From an uncultured Eubacteriales bacterium (lineage in GTDB: Bacteria; Bacillota; Clostridia; Christensenellales; Aristaeellaceae), in the NCBI GenBank assembly GCA_900553295.1, contig USCR01000039.1:1-17578 (forward strand): a stretch of 17,578 bases of DNA, in the 5' to 3' direction. The notes below the pieces were generated by a model. It was not told where the DNA came from. It saw nothing but the letters and a program-made list of their open reading frames with translations, and did no database searches. Made by a program: the position numbers and the translations under genes. This document shows positions 1-9,307 of the stretch, in pieces (the stretch's first letter is position 1; each line of letters starts with the position of its first letter).

Positions 1-135
1 GCCGGGCTGGACGAGGAAAAGCAGATTCTGCTGGATACCCCGGCGGGGCGGCTCATCTTTGCGCAAAAAGCGGCCGCCACGGTGCGGCCGGTGGTGGACA
101 TGAGCGGCATTGAAAACGTGGACTTGTCCGAATAA
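1..135 (+). CDS. rimP: Ribosome maturation factor RimP, C-terminal end (5' truncated by window)
   Basis: The frame is open from base 1 and stops with TAA at 133-135, giving the last 44 residues of a protein. RimP binds the free 30S subunit and helps it mature. The visible part reads as the SH3-like C-terminal domain of RimP: a loop followed by a strand pattern (LLDTPAGRLIF) and a closing segment (ATVRPVVDM) that matches the usual 'aGel.f...di..vr..idf' ending. The family call relies mainly on position, because rimP lies directly before nusA in nearly all Firmicutes. The tail is about ten residues longer than in many homologues. The gap to nusA is 40 nt. Too little remains to judge the rest of the protein. 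Confidence 0.75.
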   Translation, partial: AGLDEEKQILLDTPAGRLIFAQKAAATVRPVVDMSGIENVDLSE

Positions 136-175
136 GTCCTGCATAATGTAAAAATCGGAAGGCGGTAAAGATAGC

Positions 176-1390
176 ATGCGAGCAGTAAAAACCGAGAAAA
201 AGAACGACAAGTCCGAAATCGTCGAGGCATTGAAAGCCCTGGCCAAGGAAAAGGGCATCAGCGAGGAACTGCTGTTCAACGCCATTGAGGAGGCGCTGAA
301 GGCCGCGTATAAAAAGAACCTGACCAAGGGGGAAGTGGTGCCCGCCAACCTGTCGGTGACCATGAACCGGGAGACGGGAATCGCACACGTCTACGCCCGC
401 AAGCTCATCGTGCCCGAGGTGGAGGAGCCCGCCAGCCAGATTAGCCTGGAGGATGCGCACCGGCTGCGCCCCGATTACCAGATGGGCGACATCGCCGAGG
501 TGGACGTGACGCCCACGGGCTTCTTGCGGGTGGCCGCGCAGACGGCCAAGCAGGTGATTATGCAGCGCATCCGCGAGGCGGAGCGCGGCAAGATCTACGA
601 CGAGTACATCGAGAAGGAAAGCGAGATCCTCACGGCCATCGTCCAGCGGGTGGAACCCAAGGCGGTGTATGTGGAGCTGGGCCGCACCGAGGGCGTGCTG
701 GAGCAGCAGGACATGATTCCCGGCGAGGTGCTCCACGACGGCGACCACATCAAGGTCTATGTGCTGGAGGTGCACCGTTCCGGCCCGGTGGGGCCCCGGG
801 GACCGCAGGTGCGGGTCAGCCGCATCCACCCCAACCTGGTCAAGCGGCTGTTTGAAATGGAAGTGCCGGAGATTGCCGGGGGCGTGGTGACCATCAAGTC
901 CATCGCCCGGGAAGCGGGCAGCCGCACCAAGATGGCCGTCCATTCCTCCGACATGATGATTGATCCCGTGGGCGCCTGCGTGGGCCAGCGGGGCAGCCGC
1001 GTGGACCGGGTGGTGGAGGAGCTCAAGGGCGAGAAGATCGACATCATCAAGTGGAGCGCCGATCCCGCCGAGTTTGTGGCCAACGCCCTGAACCCCGCCC
1101 ATGTGCTCAGCGTCTTTGTGGCCGAGGGCGAGAAGGCCTGCCGGGTGGTGGTGCCGGACAATCAGCTCTCCCTGGCCATCGGCAAGGAGGGGCAGAACGC
1201 CCGCCTGGCCGCCAAGCTCACCGGCTGGAAGATTGACATCAAGAGCCAGAGCCAGGCCGCGGCCCTGACGGACATGGTGGACGAGGAAGCGCCGGAGGAA
1301 GCCCAGCCGGAGCTGCCGCCCGTGATCAGCCCGTTTGACGGCCTGGAAGGCGTTGAGCTGTCCGGCGCGGATGAGGACGACACGCTGTAA
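176..1390 (+). CDS. nusA: Transcription termination/antitermination factor NusA
   Basis: NusA binds RNA polymerase and nascent RNA and controls pausing, termination and antitermination. The 404 residues show the family domains in order: an N-terminal polymerase-binding domain (about 14-135, including the segment [19 protein letters not shown]), an S1 domain (about 149-215), KH1 with its GQRG loop at 270-273, and KH2 with its GKEG loop at 336-339 in the nearly invariant run [20 protein letters not shown]. The length matches short Gram-positive NusA proteins without C-terminal acidic repeats, although the last 35 residues are acidic. The ATG at 176 lies about 10 nt after a GGCGG stretch and adds roughly eight charged residues before the usual start; there is no later Met close by. 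Only 26 nt separate it from rnpM, consistent with one transcript. The call is secure. Confidence 0.97.
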   Translation: MRAVKTEKKNDKSEIVEALKALAKEKGISEELLFNAIEEALKAAYKKNLTKGEVVPANLSVTMNRETGIAHVYARKLIVPEVEEPASQISLEDAHRLRPDYQMGDIAEVDVTPTGFLRVAAQTAKQVIMQRIREAERGKIYDEYIEKESEILTAIVQRVEPKAVYVELGRTEGVLEQQDMIPGEVLHDGDHIKVYVLEVHRSGPVGPRGPQVRVSRIHPNLVKRLFEMEVPEIAGGVVTIKSIAREAGSRTKMAVHSSDMMIDPVGACVGQRGSRVDRVVEELKGEKIDIIKWSADPAEFVANALNPAHVLSVFVAEGEKACRVVVPDNQLSLAIGKEGQNARLAAKLTGWKIDIKSQSQAAALTDMVDEEAPEEAQPELPPVISPFDGLEGVELSGADEDDTL

Positions 1391-1416
1391 AGCATCGCGG
1401 AGGGATTGGAAAAAGG

Positions 1417-1707
1417 ATGAAGCCCAAGAAAATTCCCATGCGCATGTGCGTGGGTTGCCGTGAAATGAAGCCCAAGCGGGAACTGATCCGCGTGGTGCGC
1501 TCCCCGGAGGGGGAGGTTTCCATGGATGCCACGGGCAAAAAGCCCGGCCGGGGCGCCTACCTGTGCCGGGACGCCGCCTGCCTGGCACGGGCGCTGAAGC
1601 AAAAGCAGCTGGAGCGCCAGCTGGAGGTGCAGCTCACCCCCGAGGTGGTGGAGCAGCTGCAACAGACCCTGGCCAACCTCCCGGCGCACGAGACGGAGGA
1701 CGCATGA
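1417..1707 (+). CDS. rnpM: YlxR/RnpM family RNA-binding protein (DUF448)
   Basis: This 96-residue protein carries both signatures of the YlxR family: MRMCVGCREMKPKRELIRVVR at residues 8-28 (shown to residue 28, with Cys11 and Cys14) and GRGAYLC at 44-50. Cys50 and Cys55 form a second pair. In Bacillus the protein binds RNase P RNA and modulates its activity, hence the name RnpM; that role is taken from the family, not seen here. The C-terminal third is a glutamine- and leucine-rich helix. The ATG at 1417 follows a GGAGGG box at 1399-1404 with a long 12-nt spacer. Its stop codon overlaps the start of the next gene (ATGA, 1704-1707), so the two are probably translationally coupled. Confidence 0.93.
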   Translation: MKPKKIPMRMCVGCREMKPKRELIRVVRSPEGEVSMDATGKKPGRGAYLCRDAACLARALKQKQLERQLEVQLTPEVVEQLQQTLANLPAHETEDA

Positions 1708-2065
1708 GGGAAGAGGACAAAGCGCGGGGCCTGCTGGGCCTATGCGCCCGGGCCGGACAAATCGCCTTTGGCGAGGATGGGTGCCTGGGCGCCATCCGCA
1801 CAGGAAAGTGCGGGCTGCTCATCCTGGACCAGGGCGCGTCCGCCAACGCGCGCAAGCGCTACACGGATGCCTGCCGGTACTACCGGGTGCCGCTGGCCAC
1901 GGCCGCGGCGGGGCTGGTGGAACAGTCCACCGGCAAGCGGGGGCGCATGGCCGCCGCCATTGCCAGGGGCGGCTTCGCGGATCAACTGCGTGCCACGCTC
2001 GGGGCGCAAATTCCCGGGCAAACGATAGAAGAAACGGCAAATAATTGCGGGGGTGCAAGCGTCGA

Positions 2066-2069
<4 letters not shown>
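1704..2069 (+). CDS. ylxQ: L7Ae/L30e/S12e-family ribosomal-associated protein (YlxQ-like)
   Basis: The product has 121 residues. L7Ae-family proteins recognise kink-turn RNA; YlxQ is the small member encoded between ylxR and infB in Firmicutes, and its cellular job is not settled. Visible features are the N-terminal helix with [16 protein letters not shown], a central strand [17 protein letters not shown], the strand YYRVPLATA, and the helix [16 protein letters not shown], all in the order expected for the fold. The start at 1704 is chosen because ATGA overlaps the ylxR stop and GGAGG sits at 1695-1699. A longer in-frame reading from about 1563 would run deep into ylxR and is unlikely. It ends at 2067-2069 in a second ATGA overlap with infB. 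Confidence 0.88.
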
Positions 2070-4996
<2,927 letters not shown>

Positions 4997-5060
4997 CGCC
5001 GGCCCCCATCGAATCCATATTCCCGGCGCGGCCCCGGCCGCCCGGGCATACCGGGAGGAA

Positions 5061-5088
5061 CGGGGAGGAGGCTTGGGCCGCCTCCCCG
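5061..5088 (+). promoter_or_regulatory. RNA hairpin in the infB-rbfA spacer
   Basis: CGGGGAGG (5061-5068) and CCTCCCCG (5081-5088) form a perfect 8-bp stem with a 12-nt loop. It lies in the 117-nt spacer between infB and rbfA, one of the longer gaps in this block. Only a mixed GTTTCTTCC follows, so it is a poor intrinsic terminator. It may be a weak attenuator, a processing site or an mRNA-stabilising structure; the sequence does not decide. Confidence 0.5.
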
Positions 5089-5113
5089 GTTTCTTCCCCG
5101 GAAAGGAGCATCC

Positions 5114-5494
5114 ATGAGTTATCAGAGAATCGACCGCATCTCCGAGGAGGTTCGCCGGGAGGTGGACGCCATCATCCGGGAGGAAGTGAACGACCCGCGG
5201 GTATCGGGAACCTTTTCCGTGACCCGCGCGGAGGTTACGCGGGATCTTCGCTATGCGAAAATTTACATCAGCGTCCTGGAGGAGGACAAGCGGGAACCCA
5301 TGATGAAGGCGCTCAAGAGCGCCGCGGGGTTTATCCGCCGGGAGCTGGGCAAGCGGATGCTGATCCGTTACAGCCCGGAGATGAGCTTTGTATCCGATGG
5401 CAACATTGCCTACGGCGTGCACATTGCGGAAGTTCTGCGCAAGGCGCAGGAAGCGGAGGAGCGGACAAGCCATGGAGACGAAAACGATCAATGA
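5114..5494 (+). CDS. rbfA: 30S ribosome-binding factor RbfA
   Basis: RbfA is a small KH-fold protein that binds the immature 30S subunit near helix 1 of 16S rRNA and helps its final maturation. The 126 residues show the family features: N-terminal RIDRISEEVRREVDAIIREE, the conserved NDPRV segment at about 26-30, the paired strands FSVTRAEVTRDLRYAKIYISV, the helix ALKSAAGFIRRELGKRM, and the RYSPEMSF strand. The ATG at 5114 has an excellent AAAGGAG box at 5102-5108. The charged C-terminal tail overlaps the next gene by 23 nt, suggesting coupled translation. Length is normal for the family. Confidence 0.95.
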   Translation: MSYQRIDRISEEVRREVDAIIREEVNDPRVSGTFSVTRAEVTRDLRYAKIYISVLEEDKREPMMKALKSAAGFIRRELGKRMLIRYSPEMSFVSDGNIAYGVHIAEVLRKAQEAEERTSHGDENDQ

Positions 5495-6479
5495 CCGGGA
5501 AGGCCTGCTGGAGGACATCCGCCAGGCCCGGAAGATCGTGCTCTGCGCCCATGTGAGTCCCGACGGGGATACCCTGGGCAGCAGCCTGGCCATGCGTCTG
5601 GCGCTGGAAAAAATGGGCAAGCAGGTGTGGGTCATCTGCCAGGACGCGGTGCCGGGATACCTTTCCTTCCTCCCCGGCGCGGAGAAAGTGCAGCGGCCGG
5701 AAGCCCTGGGGCCCGTGCATCCCGAACTGGTGCTGTGCGTGGATGTGTCCGATCAGCGCCGCCTGGGCAGCTGCATCCGCGTGTTTGAGGCGGCGCAGCA
5801 TACCGCCCAGGTGGATCACCACGGCACCAATCCCTACTACGCCCAGCGGAACCTGGTCTCCCCTTCATCCAGCGCCACGGGCCTGGTGGTATGGGAGCTG
5901 ATCAAGCAGCTGGGGGTTACCATTGATACGGATATTGCCCGGTGCCTGTACACCGCTGTGAGCACGGACACGGGCAACTTCAGCTTCAACAACACCACCG
6001 CCGAGGCGTTCCTGATGATGGGCGAGCTGATGCTGCTGCCCCTGCCCCTGGCGGAGATGAACCGGATGCTCTTTCGCGTGCGCAGCAAGCCGCAGCTGCT
6101 GCTGCTCAGCCGGGCGCTGGACAGCCTGCGCTTTTGCGCCGGGGACCGCATCGCCTATATGTCCCTGAGCTGGAAGGATTTCCAGGACTGCGGCGCTCTG
6201 CCCGAACACGCGGAGGCCATTGTGAATTTTGCCCTGGACGTGCACGGCGTGCGGCTGGCATTCCTGGCCCGGGAAACGGACATGGGGGATGTGAAGCTGA
6301 GCATGCGCGCCCTGGCCCCCTGCCGGGTGGATGGCATTGCGGCGGACCTGGGCGGCGGCGGTCACGCCATGGCTGCGGGCTGCACCCTGGAAATGCCCCT
6401 GGAGCAGGCGGTGGAGCTGGTGCGCAGCCGCATGGAAAAGGCGCTGGCGGAAGTTATGGAGCAAGGAGCGACCCTGTGA
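5472..6479 (+). CDS. nrnA: DHH/DHHA1 phosphoesterase, NrnA-like (oligoribonuclease / pAp phosphatase)
   Basis: NrnA-type enzymes degrade very short RNA oligonucleotides, and in some bacteria also 3'-phosphoadenosine 5'-phosphate or linear dinucleotides. The 335 residues carry all the manganese-site motifs of the DHH family: SPDGDTLGSS (29-38), the motif II Asp in CVDVSD (89-94), the DHH triad in VDHHGTN (114-120), and STDTGNFSF (164-172). The DHHA1 substrate-binding domain ends with GGGGHAMAAG (294-303). No extra CBS, RRM or membrane domain is present. ATG 5472 is chosen for its GGAGGAG box at 5455-5461, although this overlaps rbfA by 23 nt. A position between rbfA and truB is common in Clostridia. 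Exact substrate choice cannot be read from the sequence. Confidence 0.92.
   Translation: METKTINDREGLLEDIRQARKIVLCAHVSPDGDTLGSSLAMRLALEKMGKQVWVICQDAVPGYLSFLPGAEKVQRPEALGPVHPELVLCVDVSDQRRLGSCIRVFEAAQHTAQVDHHGTNPYYAQRNLVSPSSSATGLVVWELIKQLGVTIDTDIARCLYTAVSTDTGNFSFNNTTAEAFLMMGELMLLPLPLAEMNRMLFRVRSKPQLLLLSRALDSLRFCAGDRIAYMSLSWKDFQDCGALPEHAEAIVNFALDVHGVRLAFLARETDMGDVKLSMRALAPCRVDGIAADLGGGGHAMAAGCTLEMPLEQAVELVRSRMEKALAEVMEQGATL
6463..6468 (+). promoter_or_regulatory. Ribosome binding site setting the GTG start of truB
   Basis: AAGGAG lies 7 nt before GTG 6476. It supports a GTG start overlapping the upstream TGA stop (GTGA), since there is no ATG at the position where the TruB N-terminus should begin. 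Confidence 0.85.
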
Positions 6480-7372
6480 ACGGATTTATCAATATACTCA
6501 AGCCCCCGGGCATGACCTCCGCCGCGGTGGTGGCCACCCTGCGCCGCCTGTGCGCCGGGGAAAAGGCCGGCCACGCGGGCACCCTGGACCCGGAGGCCGC
6601 CGGCGTGCTGCCCGTGATGATGGGCAGGGCCGCGCGGCTTTTTGATTACCTGGTGGACAAGCAGAAGGAATACGTGGCGGAGGTGGCCTTCGGCACGGCC
6701 ACGGACACTCAGGACGCCACGGGCCGCGTGATTGCCCGGGGTGAGAACTATCCCACCCGGGCGCAGATTGAGGCCGCGCTGCCTGCCCTGACCGGGGAGA
6801 TCCGCCAGCGGCCCAGCATGTACAGCGCCATCAAGCGCGAGGGTACGCCCCTGTATGCCCTGGCCCGGCGGGGGGAGGAAGTGGAGGTCCCCGAGCGGGT
6901 GGTGCGGGTGGACGCCCTGCGGCTGATGGACGAGACGGACCGCCATGGCTGGATGCTGCACATCCGCTGCGGCCGGGGTACCTACGTGCGGTCCATTTGC
7001 CACGACCTGGGCACGCTGGTGGGCTGCCCGGCGCATATGCGGTTTTTGCTGCGGAGCCAGAGCGGCTTTTTCACCCTGGACAGCGCCATGACCCTGGAGG
7101 AAGCCCAAGCGGCTGCCGACGCGGGGATACTGGCGCAGCGCATGATTCCCCTGGACGCGCCCCTGGGGCACATGAACCGGGCGCAGGTCCCCGCGCGGCT
7201 GGAGAAGCTGGCGCGCAACGGGGGCAAGCTCCCGGCCAGGGCGCTGCGCTTTGACGCGCCGCCCGCTCCCGGCGAGGCGGTGCGGATCTACTTATCGGAG
7301 GCATTCTGGGGGATTGCCTGCCTGCGGGAGGACCAGCTGGTCTGGCGGGCGCAGATCCCCCCGGAAACATAA
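6476..7372 (+). CDS. truB: tRNA pseudouridine-55 synthase TruB
   Basis: TruB converts U55 in the T-loop of almost all tRNAs to pseudouridine. The 298-residue product starts with the typical NGFINILKPPGMTS and has the catalytic motif HAGTLDPEAAGVLP, with the nucleophile Asp38. Other family blocks are the KEYVAEVAFG strand, RQRPSMYSAIKREGTPLYALAR, and the RCGRGTYVRSICHDLG motif that lines the active site. A C-terminal PUA-like region follows. The start is GTG 6476, overlapping the nrnA stop as GTGA with a good ribosome binding site; this begins the protein exactly where family members begin. The gap to ribF is 14 nt. Confidence 0.96.
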   Translation: MNGFINILKPPGMTSAAVVATLRRLCAGEKAGHAGTLDPEAAGVLPVMMGRAARLFDYLVDKQKEYVAEVAFGTATDTQDATGRVIARGENYPTRAQIEAALPALTGEIRQRPSMYSAIKREGTPLYALARRGEEVEVPERVVRVDALRLMDETDRHGWMLHIRCGRGTYVRSICHDLGTLVGCPAHMRFLLRSQSGFFTLDSAMTLEEAQAAADAGILAQRMIPLDAPLGHMNRAQVPARLEKLARNGGKLPARALRFDAPPAPGEAVRIYLSEAFWGIACLREDQLVWRAQIPPET

Positions 7373-7377
7373 GGAGG
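7371..7377 (+). promoter_or_regulatory. Ribosome binding site setting the TTG start of ribF
   Basis: AAGGAGG partly overlaps the truB stop codon and lies 9 nt before TTG 7387. No ATG or GTG lies between it and the conserved nucleotidyltransferase motif except one inside that motif, so the rare TTG start is well supported. Confidence 0.85.
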
Positions 7378-7386
7378 AACAAACAG

Positions 7387-8310
7387 TTGCGGATTCTGCG
7401 CAATCCTGCCCGGACGTCGCCCTGCGTGCTGGTGCTCGGCATGTTTGACGGGGTGCACCGGGGGCATCAACAATTACTGATGACCGGGAACGCCCTGGCC
7501 GAGGCGGAAGGCATTCCCCTGCGGGTATGCACCTTCTCCCCCCATCCCCTGGCGGTGCTCTGCCCGGACAAGGCGCCAAAGATGCTGACCACCCTGCCCG
7601 AGCGCGCGCGGTTTATGCTGGGCTATGGGGTGGATTCCCTGTGCGTGTTTTCCTTTACCCGGGCCATGGCGGACGAGGCCCCGGAGGACTTTGTCCGGCG
7701 GATGGTGCGCACCTTCCAGCCCCGGCATGTGGTGGTGGGCTTTAACAACACCTTTGGCCAGGGCGGGCGCGGGGACGGCGCGCTGCTGACCGCCATGGGG
7801 CGGGAGCTGGGCTTTGCGACCCACATCGTTCCGGCGGTGGAGCTGGACGGCGCGCCGGTGAGCTCCACCCGCATCCGCGGTCTGCTGGCCCAGGGGGATA
7901 TCCATGGGGCGACCCGGCTGCTGGGCCATGCGTATACCCTTTCGGGGCGTGTGATGGATGGCAAGCACATCGGGCGGACCATGGGCTATCCCACGGCCAA
8001 TGTGGATGTGCCGCAGAGCAAGGTGCTGCCGGCTTTCGGGGTTTATGCCTGCTACCTGACGGTGGAGGGGCATACCTATCCCTCCGTGGTGAATGTGGGC
8101 CGCCATCCCACCCTGCCCGAGGGGGCGGTGACCGTGGAAGCCCATGTGCTGGACGCCTGCCTGATGCTCTATGGGAAAAAGGTGCGTCTGGACTTTTTGA
8201 ACTTCCAGCGCTCGGAGCGCAAGTTTGACGGCGTGGACGCCCTGAAGGCGCAGATCCAGGCGGATTCCGCCCAGGCGCGGGCGTTCTTCCGCCAGTGGGA
8301 ACATCAATGA
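7387..8310 (+). CDS. ribF: Bifunctional riboflavin kinase / FAD synthetase RibF
   Basis: RibF phosphorylates riboflavin to FMN and adenylates FMN to FAD. The 307 residues contain both catalytic halves. The N-terminal FAD synthetase half has the nucleotidyltransferase signature GMFDGVHRGH (18-27), VVGFNNTFGQGGRGD in the middle, and SSTRIR (159-164). The C-terminal riboflavin kinase half has GRTMGYPTAN (196-205), whose Thr and Asn coordinate the ATP-magnesium complex in the family, and a GVYACYL strand. The start is TTG 7387. Length is normal. In Bacillus ribF is followed by rpsO; here an intrinsic terminator follows instead, making ribF the last gene of the block that starts upstream of rimP. 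Confidence 0.95.
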   Translation: MRILRNPARTSPCVLVLGMFDGVHRGHQQLLMTGNALAEAEGIPLRVCTFSPHPLAVLCPDKAPKMLTTLPERARFMLGYGVDSLCVFSFTRAMADEAPEDFVRRMVRTFQPRHVVVGFNNTFGQGGRGDGALLTAMGRELGFATHIVPAVELDGAPVSSTRIRGLLAQGDIHGATRLLGHAYTLSGRVMDGKHIGRTMGYPTANVDVPQSKVLPAFGVYACYLTVEGHTYPSVVNVGRHPTLPEGAVTVEAHVLDACLMLYGKKVRLDFLNFQRSERKFDGVDALKAQIQADSAQARAFFRQWEHQ

Positions 8311-8331
8311 GGCGGCAAACGCCGCACCGGT

Positions 8332-8367
8332 AAGAGCTCCGCGGGAAACCATCGCGGGGCTTTTGCA
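8332..8367 (+). terminator. Intrinsic terminator after ribF
   Basis: The stem pairs GCTCCGCG (8336-8343) with CGCGGGGC (8353-8360), with one T-G wobble and a 9-nt loop. It is followed directly by TTTT, which can also pair back to the A-rich side at 8332-8335. A smaller perfect hairpin (GCGGC/GCCGC, 8312-8325) lies just upstream. Together they would end the rimP-ribF transcript. Confidence 0.85.
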
Positions 8368-8409
8368 TTGTCCCGGGGTACCCCATGGGACAGATTTTCG
8401 CCCTGCCAC

Positions 8410-8438
8410 TTGTCAGAATGACAAAAAGCGTTTACAAT
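8410..8438 (+). promoter_or_regulatory. Sigma-A type promoter for frr, with an inverted repeat over the -35 box
   Basis: TTGTCA (8410-8415) and TACAAT (8433-8438) are separated by exactly 17 bases, each one mismatch from the sigma-A consensus. Initiation would fall near 8445, giving a leader of about 30 nt before the frr start. The -35 box is also the left arm of a perfect inverted repeat, TTGTCA-GAA-TGACAA (8410-8424), which looks like an operator for a dimeric regulator. The regulator is unknown. The position just after a terminator and before frr fits a real promoter. Confidence 0.82.
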
Positions 8439-8462
8439 AGTAGGCAAGAAATCCTGCGCAAT

Positions 8463-8467
8463 GGAGG
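8463..8467 (+). promoter_or_regulatory. Ribosome binding site deciding the frr start
   Basis: GGAGG lies 8 nt before ATG 8476. It overlaps the codons after the in-frame ATG at 8461, so 8476 and not 8461 is the likely start. Confidence 0.85.
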
Positions 8468-8475
8468 AAGACACG

Positions 8476-9030
8476 ATGAAACAGGTAATCGCAACGGCGA
8501 AGGAAAAAATGGGAAAAACCTGCGACGTTTATTTCAAGGAAATGCAGTCCCTGCGCGCCGGCCGGGCCAATCCGCGGCTGCTGGATAAAATCATGGTGGA
8601 TTATTACGGCTCGCCCACGCCCATCAACCAGCTGGGCAACATTGCCGCCCCGGAACCCCGGATGCTGACCATCTCCCTGTGGGATACCAAGGCGCTGTCC
8701 CTGGTGGAAAAAGCCATCCAAAAGAGCGACCTGGGGCTGAACCCCTCCAACGATGGCAAGGTGATCCGCCTGATCTTCCCCGAGCTCAACGAGGAGCGCC
8801 GCAAGGAGCTGACCAAGGTGGCCCGCAAGAGCGCCGAGGAAGCCAAGGTGGCCGTGCGCGCCATCCGCCGGGACGCCATCGAGCAGATCAAGAAGATGAA
8901 GAAGGATTCCGCCATTACCGAGGATGACCAGCGCAAGGGCGAGGAAGAAATGCAGAAGGTGACCGATAACGCGGTGAAGGAAATCGACAAGATCTGCGCC
9001 GCCAAGGAAAAGGAGATCATGGAGGTTTGA
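8476..9030 (+). CDS. frr: Ribosome recycling factor (RRF)
   Basis: RRF works with EF-G to split the post-termination ribosome. The 184-residue product matches the usual length of about 185. Typical features are the early LRAGRANPRLLDKIMVDYYG segment, the strand MLTISLWDTKAL, the block SDLGLNPSNDGKVIRL, the LNEERRKELTKVARK helix and a long charged helix to the end. ATG 8476 was preferred over ATG 8461 on ribosome binding site spacing. It has its own promoter at 8410-8438. In Bacillus it sits behind rpsB-tsf-pyrH; none of these is present here. The stop at 9030 lies 2 nt before the next start, so the small gene that follows is cotranscribed. Confidence 0.97.
   Translation: MKQVIATAKEKMGKTCDVYFKEMQSLRAGRANPRLLDKIMVDYYGSPTPINQLGNIAAPEPRMLTISLWDTKALSLVEKAIQKSDLGLNPSNDGKVIRLIFPELNEERRKELTKVARKSAEEAKVAVRAIRRDAIEQIKKMKKDSAITEDDQRKGEEEMQKVTDNAVKEIDKICAAKEKEIMEV
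9021..9026 (+). promoter_or_regulatory. Ribosome binding site for the small gene after frr
   Basis: GGAGGT within the last codons of frr lies 6 nt before GTG 9033. The in-frame TTG at 9027 would sit directly against this box with no spacer, so GTG 9033 is preferred. Confidence 0.75.
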
Positions 9031-9032
9031 CC

Positions 9033-9233
9033 GTGGATTGGCATGCGCTGCTGGGCTTGCCCCTGCCCATGGCCCAGGAGAAACTGCGCCAGGCTGGGGT
9101 GGAGGCGGAGATTGCATATTCCCGCAGCCCCCGGCGCCAGGCGCAGGAAGGCACGCCCCGGGTGGTACGCGCCACGCCGGGTCGGTTGACCGTCTGCTTT
9201 TTCCCCGACGGCGATCCGGGGGAAACGGAGTAA
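9033..9233 (+). CDS. Small protein of unknown function (66 aa), PASTA-like N-terminal half
   Basis: I do not recognise this protein by name. It starts at GTG 9033, reads in the same style of codon use as its neighbours, and ends with TAA at 9231-9233. The first 23 residues, MDWHALLGLPLPMAQEKLRQ then AGV, follow the pattern of a PASTA repeat: a 'GlpleeAqekLreaG' turn and helix. The middle is basic (SRSPRRQ), and a hydrophobic strand RVVRATPGRLTVCFF closes it before an acidic tail. The second glycine-rich turn of a true PASTA domain is missing. It has no signal peptide or membrane segment, so a cytoplasmic protein is likely. It is coupled to frr by a 2-nt gap and followed by a terminator, so it belongs to the frr transcript. 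Real-gene status is supported by the ribosome binding site; function is unknown. Confidence 0.7.
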   Translation: MDWHALLGLPLPMAQEKLRQAGVEAEIAYSRSPRRQAQEGTPRVVRATPGRLTVCFFPDGDPGETE

Positions 9234-9247
9234 AGAGATACAATGTG

Positions 9248-9287
9248 GGCATGCGCGGGCTCCCGTGGGCTGGCGCGTGCCTTTTTT
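9248..9287 (+). terminator. Intrinsic terminator between the small gene and uppS
   Basis: GGCATGCGC (9248-9256) pairs with GCGCGTGCC (9273-9281) in a 9-bp stem with one T-G wobble and a 16-nt loop, followed by six T (9282-9287). It should end much of the frr transcript. The uppS ribosome binding site begins only 10 nt later, so uppS must be expressed by read-through or from a promoter inside or before this structure. Confidence 0.85.
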
Positions 9288-9307
9288 GAAAAAAGAGGAG
9301 GAATCCC

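Noticed and set aside
138..175. A possible promoter before nusA (CATAAT at 142-147)
   Set aside because: No -35 hexamer lies at a suitable distance; the candidates are 12 or 26 bases away. The rimP-nusA pair is normally cotranscribed.
2045..2065. A longer IF-2 beginning at TTG 2045
   Set aside because: It has no ribosome binding site and extends further into ylxQ; ATG 2066 overlaps the ylxQ stop in the same way as other gene pairs here.
7373..7386. A flavin-sensing (FMN) riboswitch upstream of ribF
   Set aside because: Only 14 nt separate truB and ribF, far too little for the aptamer, and no such conserved sequence lies inside truB as far as I can see.
8461..8475. An frr start at ATG 8461
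   Set aside because: The GGAGG box at 8463-8467 lies downstream of it, and start 8476 gives the standard RRF length.
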